DNA from: Fistularia commersonii
Taxonomy: Eukaryota > Chordata > Actinopteri > Syngnathiformes > Fistulariidae
Assembly (NCBI GenBank): GCA_037954325.1
Contig: JBBMNZ010000030.1
Coordinates: forward strand, 12,586,501-12,650,500
DNA: 64,000 nt
Reading direction: 5' to 3'
A program made the translations under genes and the position numbers. Shown here in pieces: positions 40,254 to 52,432 of the stretch (within the stretch, counting starts at the first letter, position 1; each line of letters opens with the position of its first letter). The notes beneath the pieces are model-generated. The model was not told the origin of the DNA. It saw only the letters and a program-made list of their open reading frames with translations, and made no database searches.

Positions 40254-43200
40254 CACTGAGTTGAAACTTTTTTGCAACAGAGTGTAAATAACTAAAGATT
40301 CCTTTTTAGCAGCTTGCTGGTGCTGAAATATGTTGAAAAGGGCTTGATTCTAAATGATATAAGTCAAAATCATTGTGATCCTGCAACATTTACAAAAGAT
40401 ATAGCCATACGGTCAAAAAGTGTTTATCTCACTGAGTTGAAGCTTTTTTGATAAAGAGTGTCAATAACTAAAGATTCCTTTCTAGCAGCTTGCTGGTGCT
40501 GAAATATGTTGAAAAGGGCTTGATTCTGCATAATATAAGTCAAAATCATTGTGATCCTGCAACATTTTGAAAAGATATAGCCATACGGTCAAAAAGTGTT
40601 TATCTCACTGAGTTGAAGCTTTTTTGATAAAGAGTGTCAATAACTAAAGATTCCTTTCTAGCAGCTTGCTGGTGCTGAAATATGTTGAAAAGGGCTTGAT
40701 TCTGCATAATATAAGTCAAAATCATTGTGATCCTGCAACATTTCGAAAAGATATAGCCATACGGTCAAAAAGTGTTTATCTCACTGAGTTGAAGCTTTTT
40801 TGCAACAGAGTGTCAATAACTAAAGAATCCTTTCTAGCAGCTTGCTGGTGCTGAAATATGTTGAAAAGGGCTTGATTCTGCATAATATAAGTCAAAATCA
40901 TTGTGATCCTGCAACATTTTGAAAAGATATAGCCATACGGTCAAAAAGTGTTTTTCTCACTGAGTTGAAGCTTTTTTGCAACAGAGTGTCAATAACTAAA
41001 GATTCCTTTCTAGCAGCTTGCTGGTGCTGAAATATGTTGAAAAGGGCTTGATTCTGCATAATATAAGTCAAAATCATTGTGATCCTGCAACATTTTGAAA
41101 AGATATAGCCATACGGTCAAAAAGTGTTTATCTCACTGAGTTGAAGCTTTATTGATAAAGAGTGTCAATAACTAAAGATTCCTTTCTAGCAGCTTGCTGG
41201 TGCTGAAATATGTTGAAAAGGGCTTGATTCTGCATAATATAAGTCAAATTCATTGTGATCCTGCAACATTTTAAAAAGATATAGCCATACGGTCAAAAAG
41301 TGTTTATCTCACTGAGTTGAAGCTTTTTTGATAAAGAGTGTCAATAACTAAATATTCCTTTCTAGCAGCTTGCTGGTGCTGAAATATGTTGAAAAGGGCT
41401 TGATTCTGCATAATATAAGTCAAAATCATTGTGATCCTGCAACATTTTAAAAAGATATAGCCATACGGTCAAAAAGTGTTTATCTCACTGAGTTGAAGCT
41501 TTATTGATAAAGAGTGTCAATAACTAAAGATTCCTTTCTAGCAGCTTGCTGGTGCTGAAATATGTTGAAAAGGGCTTGATTCTGCATAATATAAGTCAAA
41601 TTCATTGTGATCCTGCAACATTTTAAAAAGATATAGCCATACGGTCAAAAAGTGTTTATCTCACTGAGTTGAAGCTTTTTTGATAAAGAGTGTCAATAAC
41701 TAAATATTCCTTTCTAGCAGCTTGCTGGTGCTGAAATATGTTGAAAAGGGCTTGATTCTGCATAATATAAGTCAAAATCATTGTCATCCTGCAACATTTT
41801 GAAAAGATGTAGTCATATTGTCAAAAAGTGTTTTTCTCAATGAGTTGAAGCTTTTTTGCAACAGAGTGTCAATAACTAAAGATTCCTTTCTAGCAGCTTG
41901 CTGGTGCTGAAATATGTTGAAAAGGGCTTGATTCTGCATAATATAAGTCAAAATCATTGTGATCCTGCAACATTTCGAAAAGATATAGCCATACGGTCAA
42001 AAAGTGTTTATCTCACTGAGTTGAAGCTTTTTTGCAACAGAGTGTCAATAACTAAAAAATCCTTTCTAGCAGCTTGCTGGTGCTGAAATATGTTGAAAAG
42101 GGCTTGATTCTGCATAATATAAGTCAAAATCATTGTGATCCTGCAACATTTTAAAAAGATATAGCCATACGGTCAAAAAGTGTTTATCTCACTGAGTTGA
42201 AGCTTTTTTGCAACAGAGTGTCAATAACTAAAGATTCCTTTCTAGCAGCTTGCTGGTGCTGAAATATGTTGAAAAGGGCTTGATTCTGCATAATATAAGT
42301 CAAAATCATTGTGATCCTGCAACATTTTGAAAAGATATAGCCATACGGTCAAAAAGTGTTTATCTCACTGAGTTGAAGCTTTTTTGATAAAGAGTGTCAA
42401 TAACTAAAGATTCCTTTCTAGCAGCTTGCTGGTGCTGAAATATGTTGAAAAGGGCTTGATTCTGCATAATATAAGTCAAAATCATTGTGATCCTGCAACA
42501 TTTTGAAAAGATATAGCCATATGCTCAAAAAGTGTTTATCTCACTGAGTTGAAGCTTTTTTGCAACAGAGTGTCAATAACTAAAGATTCCTTTCTAGCAG
42601 CTTGCTGGTGCTGAAATATGTTGAAAAGGGCTTGATTCTGCATAATATAAGTCAAAATCATTGTGATCCTGCAACATTTCGAAAAGATATAGCCATACGG
42701 TCAAAAAGTGTTTATCTCACTGAGTTGAAGCTTTTTTGCAACAGAGTGTCAATAACTAAAGAATCCTTTCTAGCAGCTTGCTGGTGCTGAAATATGTTGA
42801 AAAGGGCTTGATTCTGCATAATATAAGTCAAAATCATTGTGATCCTGCAACATTTTAAAAAGATATAGCCATACGGTCAAAAAGTGTTTATCTCACTGAG
42901 TTGAAGCTTTTTTGCAACAGAGTGTCAATAACTAAAGATTCCTTTCTAGCAGCTTGCTGGTGCTGAAATATGTTGAAAAGGGCTTGATTCTGCATAATAT
43001 AAGTCAAAATCATTGTGATCCTGCAACATTTTGAAAAGATATAGCCATACGGTCAAAAAGTGTTTATCTCACTGAGTTGAAGCTTTTTTGATAAAGAGTG
43101 TCAATAACTAAATATTCCTTTCTAGCAGCTTGCTGGTGCTGAAATATGTTGAAAAGGGCTTGATTCTGCATAATATAAGTCAAAATCATTGTGATCCTGC

Positions 43201-46200
43201 AACATTTCGAAAAGATATAGCCATACGGTCAAAAAGTGTTTATCTCAATGAGTTGAAGCTTTTTTGCAACAGAGTGTCAATAACTAAAGAATCCTTTCTA
43301 GCAGCTTGCTGGTGCTGAAATATGTTGAAAAGGGCTTGATTCTGCATAATATAAGTCAAAATCATTGTGATCCTGCAACATTTTGAAAAGATATAGCCAT
43401 ACGGTCAAAAAGTGTTTATCTCACTGAGTTGAAGCTTTTTTGATAAAGAGTGTCAATAACTAAATATTCCTTTCTAGCAGCTTGCTGGTGCTGAAATATG
43501 TTGAAAAGGGCTTGATTCTGCATAATATAAGTCAAAATCATTGTGATCCTGCAACATTTCGAAAAGATATAGCCATACGGTCAAAAAGTGTTTATCTCAC
43601 TGAGTTGAAGCTTTTTTGCAACAGAGTGTCAATAACTAAAGAATCCTTTCTAGCAGCTTGCTGGTGCTGAAATATGTTGAAAAGGGCTTGATTCTGCATA
43701 ATATAAGTCAAAATCATTGTGATCCTGCAACATTTTGGAAAGATATAGCCATACGGTCAAAAAGTGTTTATCTCACTGAATTGAAGATTTTTTGATAAAG
43801 AGTGTCAATAACTAAAGATTCCTTTCTAGCAGCTTGCTGGTGCTGAAATATGTTGAAAAGGGCTTGATTCTGCATAATATAAGTCAAAATCATTGTGATC
43901 CTGCAACATTTTGAAAAGATATAGCCATATGGTCAAAAAGTGTTTTTCTCACTGAGTTGAAGCTTTTTTGCAACAGAGTGTCAATAACTAAAGATTCCTT
44001 TCTAGCAGCTTGCTGGTGCTGAAATATGTTGAAAAGGGCTTTATTCTGCATAATATAAGTCAAAATCATTGTGATCCTGCAACATTTCGAAAAGATATAG
44101 CCATACGGTCAAAAAGTGTTTATCTCACTGAGTTGAAGCTTTTTTGCAACAGAGTGTCAATAACTAAAGAATCCTTTCTAGCAGCTTGCTGGTGCTGAAA
44201 TATGTTGAAAAGGGCTTGATTCTGCATAATATAAGTCAAAATCATTGTGATCCTGCAACATTTTGAAAAGATATAGCCATACGGTCAAAAAGTGTTTATC
44301 TCACTGAGTTGAAGCTTTTTTGATAAAGAGTGTCAATAACTAAAGATTCCTTTCTAGCAGCTTGCTGGTGCTGAAATATGTTGAAAAGGGCTTGATTCTG
44401 CATAATATAAGTCAAAATCATTGTGATCCTGCAACATTTTGAAAAGATATAGCCATATGCTCAAAAAGTGTTTATCTCACTGAGTTGAAGCTTTTTTGCA
44501 ACAGAGTGTCAATAACTAAAGATTCCTTTCTAGCAGCTTGCTGGTGCTGAAATATGTTGAAAAGGGCTTGATTCTGCATAATATAAGTCAAAATCATTGT
44601 GATCCTGCAACATTTCGAAAAGATATAGCCATACGGTCAAAAAGTGTTTATCTCACTGAGTTGAAGCTTTTTTGCAACAGAGTGTCAATAACTAAAGAAT
44701 CCTTTCTAGCAGCTTGCTGGTGCTGAAATATGTTGAAAAGGGCTTGATTCTGCATAATATAAGTCAAAATCATTGTGATCCTGCAACATTTCGAAAAGAT
44801 ATAGCCATACGGTCAAAAAGTGTTTATCTCAATGAGTTGAAGCTTTTTTGCAACAGAGTGTCAATAACTAAAGATTCCTTTCTAGCAGCTTGCTGGTGCT
44901 GAAATATGTTGAAAAGGGCTTGATTCTGCATAATATAAGTCAAAATCATTGTGATCCTGCAACATTTTGAAAAGATATAGCCATACGGTCAAAAAGTGTT
45001 TATCTCACTGAGTTGAAGCTTTTTTGATAAAGAGTGTCAATAACTAAATATTCCTTTCTAGCAGCTTGCTGGTGCTGAAATATGTTGAAAAGGGCTTGAT
45101 TCTGCATAATATAAGTCAAAATCATTGTGATCCTGCAACATTTCGAAAAGATATAGCCATACGGTCAAAAAGTGTTTATCTCACTGAGTTGAAGCTTTTT
45201 TGCAACAGAGTGTCAATAACTAAAGAATCCTTTCTAGCAGCTTGCTGGTGCTGAAATATGTTGAAAAGGGCTTGATTCTGCATAATATAAGTCAAAATCA
45301 TTGTGATCCTGCAACATTTTGGAAAGATATAGCCATACGGTCAAAAAGTGTTTATCTCACTGAATTGAAGATTTTTTGATAAAGAGTGTCAATAACTAAA
45401 GATTCCTTTCTAGCAGCTTGCTGGTGCTGAAATATGTTGAAAAGGGCTTGATTCTGCATAATATAAGTCAAAATCATTGTCATCCTGCAACATTTTGAAA
45501 AGATGTAGTCATATTGTCAAAAAGTGTTTTTCTCAATGAGTTGAAGCTTTTTTGCAACAGAGTGTCAATAACTAAAGATTCCTTTCTAGCAGCTTGCTGG
45601 TGCTGAAATATGTTGAAAAGGGCTTGATTCTGCATAATATAAGTCAAAATCATTGTGATCCTGCAACATTTCGAAAAGATATAGCCATACGGTCAAAAAG
45701 TGTTTATCTCACTGAGTTGAAGCTTTTTTGCAACAGAGTGTCAATAACTAAAAAATCCTTTCTAGCAGCTTGCTGGTGCTGAAATATGTTGAAAAGGGCT
45801 TGATTCTGCATAATATAAGTCAAAATCATTGTGATCCTGCAACATTTTAAAAAGATATAGCCATACGGTCAAAAAGTGTTTATCTCACTGAGTTGAAGCG
45901 TTTTTGCAACAGAGTGTCAATAACTAAAGATTCCTTTCTAGCAGCTTGCTGGTGCTGAAATATGTTGAAAAGGGCTTGATTCTGCATAATATAAGTCAAA
46001 ATCATTGTGATCCTGCAACATTTTGAAAAGATATAGCCATACGGTCAAAAAGTGTTTATCTCACTGAGTTGAAGCTTTTTTGATAAAGAGTGTCAATAAC
46101 TAAAGATTCCTTTCTAGCAGCTTGCTGGTGCTGAAATATGTTGAAAAGGGCTTGATTCTGCATAATATAAGTCAAAATCATTGTGATCCTGCAACATTTT

Positions 46201-46934
46201 GAAAAGATATAGCCATACGGTCAAAAAGTGTTTATCTCACTGAATTGAAGCTTTTTTGATAAAGAGTGTCAATAACTAAAGATTCCTTTCTAGCAGCTTG
46301 CTGGTGCTGAAATATGTTGAAAAGGGCTTGATTCTGCATAATATAAGTCAAAACCATTGTGATCCTGCCACATTTTGAAAAGATATAGCCATACGGTCAA
46401 AAAGTGTTTATCTCACTGAGTTGAAGCTTTTTTGCAACAGAGTGTCAATAACTAAAGATTCCTTTCTAGCAGCTTGCTGGTGCTGAAATATGTTGAAAAG
46501 GGCTTGATTCTGCATAATATAAGTCAAAATCATTGTGATCCTGCAACATTTTGAAAAGATATAGCCATACGGTCAAAAAGTGTTTATCTCACTGAGTTGA
46601 AGCTTTTTTGCAACAGAGTGTCAATAACTAAAGAATCCTTTCTAGCAGCTTGCTGGTGCTGAAATATGTTGAAAAGGGCTTGATTCTGCATAATATAAGT
46701 CAAAATCATTGTGATCCTGCAACATTTTAAAAAGATATAGCCATACGGTCAAAAAGTGTTTATCTCACTGAGTTGAAGCTTTTTTGCAACAGAGTGTCAA
46801 TAACTAAAGATTCCTTTCTAGCAGCTTGCTGGTGCTGAAATATGTTGAAAAGGGCTTGATTCTGCATAATATAAGTCAAAATCATTGTGGTCCTGCAACA
46901 TTTCGAAAAGATACAGCCATACGGTCAAAAAGTG
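40254..46934. repeat. Highly homogeneous right part of family B
   Basis: About 38 B monomers differ from one another at only a few sites. Marker pairs give shifts of whole monomers: 'gaagctttattgataaag' at 352 bp (41147/41499), 'gccatatgctc' at 1936 bp (42521/44457), 'ctgaattgaagatttttt' at 1584 bp, and 'agatgtagtcatattg' plus 'aactaaaaaatcc' at 3696 bp. These are periods of 2, 11, 9 and 21 monomers. Overlapping periods point to several rounds of exchange with shifting registers. The only open frames are the satellite-derived 62-codon ones. Confidence 0.85.
40618..40793. repeat. Representative family B monomer
   Basis: This copy begins at 'cttttttgataaagagtg' and carries the standard B motifs 'gattcctttctagcagc', 'ttgctggtgctgaaatatg' and 'aaaagggcttgattctgc'. 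It has 'catttcgaaaag' where most B monomers have 'cattttgaaaag'. That single T-to-C change removes an in-frame TGA and is the reason a 62-codon open frame appears here and in eleven other B monomers. It is not evidence of coding. Confidence 0.85.
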
Positions 46935-46960
46935 CTTAACTCACCGAGTTGAAGCGTTTT
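46905..46960. other. B-to-A junction, in register
   Basis: The last B monomer ('gtggtcctgcaacatttcg', 'agatacagccatacgg') continues through the shared 'ggtcaaaaagtg' and becomes family A at 'cttaactcaccgagttgaag'. The monomer spanning the switch is 176 bp long (starts at 46779 and 46955), so phase is kept. The switch lies inside the part of the monomer that A and B share most closely. Together this fits homologous exchange or gene conversion between the families. Confidence 0.85.
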
Positions 46961-47460
46961 CGATCAGGAGTGGAAATTACTAATGAATTTCACCAAGCTG
47001 GTTTTTGCTGTTGAAATATGTTGTTTAGGACATGACTCTGCAAAATATATGTCAAATTTAGTGTAATCCAGATACAAGTTTAAAAGATATAGCCATAAGT
47101 TCAAAAAGTGCCTAACTCACCGAGTTGAAGCGTTTTTGATTAGGAGTGGAAATAACTTTTGCTTTTCATCACGCTGGTTTTTGCTGTTTAAATATGTTGT
47201 TTAGGACATGATTCTGCATAATATATGTCAAATTCAGTTTAATCCCTTCACAGGTTCAAAAGATATAGCCATTCGTTAAAAAGTGCTTATCTCATCGAGT
47301 TGAAGCGTTTTTGTTTAGGAGTGGAAATAACTAATGAATTTCATCAAGCTGGTTTCCGCTTTTGAAATATGTTTTCTAGGACATGATTCTGCACAATATA
47401 TATCAAATTCAGTGTAATCCAGATACAAGTTTAAAAGATATAGCCATAAGGTCAAAAAGT
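46935..47460. repeat. Three-monomer set also found in the 6-monomer repeat
   Basis: The first three monomers of the right arm, 'cgatcaggagtggaaattac', 'tgcttttcatcacgctgg' with 'gtttttgctg', and 'ggtttccgcttttgaaat', occur in the same order inside each 1056-bp unit about 6 kb downstream. They share the one-base shortened 'ccattcgttaaaaagtgc'. The stretch is a detached half of that higher-order repeat. Confidence 0.8.
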
Positions 47461-47599
47461 GCTTAACTCACCGAGTTGAAGCGTTTTCGATCAGGAGTGG
47501 AAATTACTAATGAATTTCATCAAGCTGGTTTCTGCTGTTGAAATATGTTGTTTAGGACATGACTCTGCAAAATATATGTCAAATTTAGTGTAATCCAGA

Positions 47600-50500
47600 T
47601 ACAAGTTTAAAAGATATAGACATAAGGTCAAAAAGTGCTTAACTCACCGAGTTGAAGCGTTTTTGATTAGGAGTGGAAATAACTTTTGCTTTACATCACG
47701 CTGGTTTTTGCTGTTTAAATATGTTGTTCATGACATGATTCTGTATAATATATGTCAAATTCAGTTTAATCCCTTCACATGTTCAAAAGATATAACCATT
47801 CGTTCAAAAAGTGCTTATCTCATCGAGTTGAAGCGTTTTTGATTAGGAGTGGAAATAACTAATGAATTTCATCAAGCTGGCTTCTGCTGTTGAAATATGT
47901 TATTTAGGACATGATTCTGAATAATATATATCAAATTTAGTGTTAATCCCTTCACAAGTTATAAAGTTATAGCCATTCGTTCAAAAAGTGCTTATCTCAC
48001 CGAGTTGAAGCGTTTTTGATTAGGAGTGGAAATAACTAATGAATTTCATCAAGCTGGTTTCTGCTGTTGAAATATGTTGTTTAGGACCTGATTCTGCACA
48101 ATATATGTCAAATTTAGTGTAATCCCTTCACAGATTCAAAAGTAATAGCCATTCGTTCAAAAAGTGCTAATCTCACCGAGTTGAAGCGTTTTTGATTAGG
48201 AGTGGAAATAACTAATGAATTTCATCAAGCTGGTTTCTGCTGTTTAAATATGTTGTTTAGGACATGATTCTGAATAATATATGTCAAATTCAGTTTAATC
48301 CCTTCACAGGTTCAAAAGACATAGCCATTCGTTCAAATAGTGCTTATCTCACCGAATTGAACCGTTTTTGATTAGGAGTGGAAATAACTAATGAATTTCA
48401 TCAAGCTGGTTTCTGCTGTTTAAATATGTTTTTTAGGACATGACTCTGCACAATATATGTCAAATTGAGTGTAATCCAGATACAAGTTTAAAAGATATAG
48501 CCATAAGGTCAAAAAGTGCTTAACTCACTGAGTTGAAGCGTTTTTGATTAGGAGTGGAAATAACTAATGAATTTCATCAAGCAGGTTTCTGCTTTTGAAA
48601 TATGTTTTTTTAGGACATGATTCTGCACAATATATGTCAAATTCAGTGTAATCCAGCCACAAGTTCAAAAGCTATAGCCATAAGTTCAAAAAGTGCTTAA
48701 CTCTCTGAGTTGAAGCGTTTTTGATCAGGAGTGGAAATAACTTTTGCTTTTCATCACGCTGGTTTCTGCTGTTTAAATATGTTGTTTAGGACATGATTCT
48801 GAATAATATATATCAAATTCAGTTTAATCCCTTCACAGGTTCAAAAGATATAGCCATTCGTTGAAAAAGTGCTTATCTCACCGAGTTGAAGCGTTTTTGA
48901 TTAGGAGTGGAAATAACTAATGAATTTTATCAAGCTGGCTTCTGCTGATGAAATATGTTATTTAGGACATGATTCTGCACAATATGTGTCAAATTTAGTG
49001 TTAATCCCTTCACAAGTTGAAAAGTTATAGCCATTCGTTCAAAAAGTGATTATCTCACCGGTTTGAAGCGTTTTTGATAAGGAGTGGAAATAACTAATGA
49101 ATTTCATCAAGCTGGTTTCTGCTGTTTAAATATGTTGTTAAGGACATGATTCTGCACAATATATATCTAATTCAGTGTAATCCAGATACAAGTTTAAAAG
49201 ATATAGCCATAAGGTCAAAAAGTGCTTAACTCACCGAGTTGAAGCGTTTTCGATCAGGAGTGGAAATAACTTTTGCTTTTCATCACGCTGGTTTCTGCTG
49301 TTTAAATATGTTGTTTAGGACATGATTCTGAATAATATATTTCAAATTCAGTTTAATCCCTTCACAGGTTCAAAAGATATAGCCATTCGTTGAAAAAGTG
49401 CTTATCTCACCGAGTTGAAGCGTTTTTGATTAGGAGTGGAAATAACTAATGAATTTCATCAAGCTGGCTTCTGCTGATGAAATATGTTATTTAAGACATG
49501 ATTCTGCACAATATGTGTCAAATTTAGTGTTAATCCCTTCACAAGTTGAAAAGTTATAGCCATTCGTTCAAAAAGTGATTATCTCACCGGTTTGAAGCGT
49601 TTTTGATAAGGAGTGGAAATAACTAATGAATTTCATCAAGCTGGTTTCTGCTGTTTAAATATGTTGTTTAGGACATGATTCTGCACAACATATTTCAAAT
49701 TCAGTGTAATCCAGATACAAGTTTAAAAGATGTAGCCATAAGGTCAAAAAGTGCTTAACTCACCGAGTTGAAGCGTTTTCGATCAGGAGTGGAAATTACT
49801 AATGAATTTCATCAAGCTGGTTTCTGCTGTTGAAATATGTTGTTTAGGACATGTCTCTGCAAAATATATGTCAAATTTAGTGTAATCCAGATAGAAGTTT
49901 AAAAGAAATAGCCATAAGGTCAAAAAGTGCTTAACTCACCGAGTTGAAGCGTTTTTGATTAGGGGTGGAAATAACTTTTGCTTTACATCACGCTGGTTTT
50001 TGCTGTTTAAATATGTTGTTCATGACATGATTCTGCATAATATATGTCAAATTCAGTTTAATCCCTTCACATGTTCAAAAGATATAGCCATTCGTTCAAA
50101 AAGTGCTTATCTCATCGAGTTGAAGCGTTTTTTAATAAGGAGTTGAAATAACTAATGAATTTCATCAAGCTGGCTTCTGCTGTTGAAATATGTTGTTTAG
50201 GACATGATTCTGAATAATATATATCAAATTTAGTGTTAATCCCTTCACAAGTTATAAAGTTATAGCCATTCGTTCAAAAAGTGCTTATCTCACCGAGTTG
50301 AAGCGTTTTTGATTAGGAGTGGAAATAACTAATGAATTTCATCAAGCTGGTTTCTGCTGTTGAAATATGTTGTTAAGGACATGATTCTGAATAATATATG
50401 TCAAATTCAGTTTAATCCCTTCACAGGTTCAAAAGATATAGCCATTCGTTCAAATAGTGCTTATCTCACCGAATTGAAGCGTTTTTGATTAGGAGTGGAA

Positions 50501-51210
50501 ATAACTGATGAATTTCATCAAGCTGGTTTCTGCTGTTTAAATATGTTTTTTAGGACATGACTCTGCACAATATATGTCAAATTGAGTGTAATCCAGATAC
50601 AAGTTTAAAAGATATAGCCATAAGGTCAAAAAGTGCTTATCTCACCGAGTTGAAGCGTTTTTGATTAGGAGTGGAAATAACTAATGAATTTCATCAAGCT
50701 GGCTTCTGCTGTTGAAATATGTTTTTTAGGACATGATTCTGCACAATATATGTCAAATTTAGTGTTAATCCCTTCACAAGTTGAAAAGTTATAGCCATTC
50801 GTTCAAAATGTGCTTATCTCACCGATTTGAAGGGTTTTTGATAAGGAGTGGAAATAACTAATGAATTTCATCAAGCTGGTTTCTGCTGTTGAAATATGTT
50901 GGTTAGGACATGATTCTGCACAATATATGTCAAATTTAGTGTAATCCCTTCACAGGTTCAAAAGTAATAGCCATTCGTTCAAAAAGTGATAATCTCACAG
51001 TGTTGAAGCGTTTTTGATTAGGAGTGGAAATAACTGATGAATTTCATCAAGCTGGCTTCTGCTGTTGAAATATATTGTTCAGGACATGATTCTGCACAAT
51101 ATATGTCAAATTCAGTGTAATCCAGCCACAAGTTCAAAAGATATAGCCAAAAGGTCAAAAAGTGCTTAACTCACCGAGTTGAAGCGTTTTTGATAAGGAG
51201 TGGAAATAAC
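47600..51210. repeat. Right-arm duplication, copy 1
   Basis: The order of rare monomer types matches 56240-59860. These types are 'agatatagacataagg', 'gttgttcatgacatg', 'aagttataaagttatagcc', 'cacagattcaaaagtaat', 'gaaatatgttttttagg', 'gatgaaatatgttattt' and 'gatttgaagggtttttg'. The shift is 8632 bp at the left, falls to 8100 bp after a three-monomer duplication present only here, and rises again where the other copy has extra monomers. Point differences are more frequent than in the left-arm blocks, so this event is older. Confidence 0.8.
48723..49780. repeat. 529-bp (3-monomer) tandem duplication
   Basis: Two copies (48723-49251 and 49252-49780) run from 'gatcaggagtggaaataac' through 'gatgaaatatgttattt', 'tgtgtcaaatttagtg' and 'gattatctcaccggtttg'. 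The unit is three monomers, one of them 177 bp because of 'gtgttaatccc'. The same duplicated arrangement is seen at about 59995-61050. Confidence 0.82.
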
Positions 51211-52261
51211 TAATGAATTTCATCAAGCTGGTTTCTGCTTTTGAAATATGTTGTTTAGGATATGATTCTGCAAAATATATGTCAAATTTAGTGTAATCCC
51301 TTCACAGGTTAAAAAGTTATAGCCATTCGTTCAAAAAGTGCTTATCTAACCGTGTTGAAGCGTTTTTGATTAGGAGTGGAAATAACTAATGAATTTCATC
51401 AAGCTGGTTTCTGCTGTTGAAATATGTGAATAAGGACATGACTATGCACAATATAAATCAAATTCAATGTAATCCAGCCAAAAGTTCAAAAGATATAGCC
51501 ATAAGGTCAAAAAGTAGTTAACTCACCGAGTTGAAACGTTTTTGCTCAGTAGTGGAAATAACTTTTGAATTTCATAAAGCTGGTTTATGCTGTTGAAATA
51601 TGTTATTTAGGACATGATTTTGCACAATATATGTCAAATTCAGTGTAATCCCTTCACAAGTTCAAAAGATATAGCCATTCGTTCAAAAAGTGCTTATCTC
51701 ACCGAGTTGAAACGTTTTCGATCAGGAGTGGAAATAACTAATGAATTTCATCTAGCTGGTTTCTGCTGTTTAAATATGTTTTTTAGGACATGATTCTGCA
51801 CAATATATGTCAAATTTATTGTAATCCCTTCACAGGTTCAAAAGTAATAGCCATTCTCTCAAAAAGTGCTAATCTCACCGAGTTGAAGCGTTTTTGATTA
51901 GGAGTGGAAATAACTAATGAATTTCATCAAGCCGGTTTCTGCTGTTTAAATATGTTGTTTAGGACATGATTCTGAATAATATATGTCAAATTCAGTTTAA
52001 TCCCTTCACAGGTTCAAAAGATATAGCCATTCGTTCAAATATTGCTTATCTCACCGAATTGAAGCATTTTTGATTAGGAGTGGAAATAACTGATGAATTT
52101 CATCAAGCTGGTTTCTGCTGTTGAAATATGTGAATAAGGACATGACTCTGCACAATATAAATCAAATTCAATGTAATCCAGCCACAAGTTCAAAAGATAT
52201 AGCTATAAGGTCAAAAAGTGCTTTACTCACCGAGTTCAAGCGTTTTTGATTAGGAGTGGAA

Positions 52262-52432
52262 ATAACTTTTGCTTTTCATCAAGCTGGTTTCTGCTTTTTG
52301 AATTAGTTGTTTCGGAAATGATTCTGCATAATATATGTCAAATTCAGTTTAATCGCTTCACAGGTTCAAAAGATATAGCATTTCGTTGAAAAAGTGCTTA
52401 TCTCACCGAGTTGAAGCGTTTTTGATAAGGAG
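52262..52432. repeat. Rare monomer subtype shared with 62297-62467
   Basis: This monomer has 'ctgctttttgaattagttg', 'ttcggaaatgattctgc', 'tttaatcgcttcacagg' and 'agcatttcgttg', a combination found only here and at about 62297-62467, some 10 kb away. Both copies sit next to similar neighbours, so they belong to a larger, partly erased duplication. Confidence 0.8.

Larger units (their letters stand above)
30966..46934. repeat. Satellite family B, central block (about 91 monomers)
   Basis: Family B replaces the A motifs with 'gataaagagtgtcaataac' or 'gcaacagagtgtcaataac', 'gattcctttctagcagc', 'ttgctggtgctgaaatatg' and 'ttgaaaagggcttgattc'. It also has 'gtcaaaatcattgtgatcc' and 'cctgcaacattttgaaaag'. 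My B consensus aligns to the A consensus without a gap over 176 positions, with 38 differences. Monomers look more alike here than in the A arms, most of all at 40-46.9 kb, which suggests more recent homogenisation. G+C of the consensus is about 34%, against about 35% for A. No family A monomer is interspersed inside the block. Confidence 0.95.

Noticed and set aside
37498..45782. Twelve forward open frames of 62 codons, nearly identical, in family B
   Set aside because: They start at TTG, recur at multiples of 176 bp, overlap neighbouring monomers (44538-44726 and 44714-44902) and exist only where 'cattttgaaaag' has become 'catttcgaaaag', which removes a TGA. There is no ribosome-binding or codon-bias signal. 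They are satellite by-products.
30966..46934. Short dyad 'cagcttgctg' in each B monomer as a hairpin or protein site
   Set aside because: The stem is only 4 bp with a 2-base loop, too weak to support a structure claim, and it is missing from family A.
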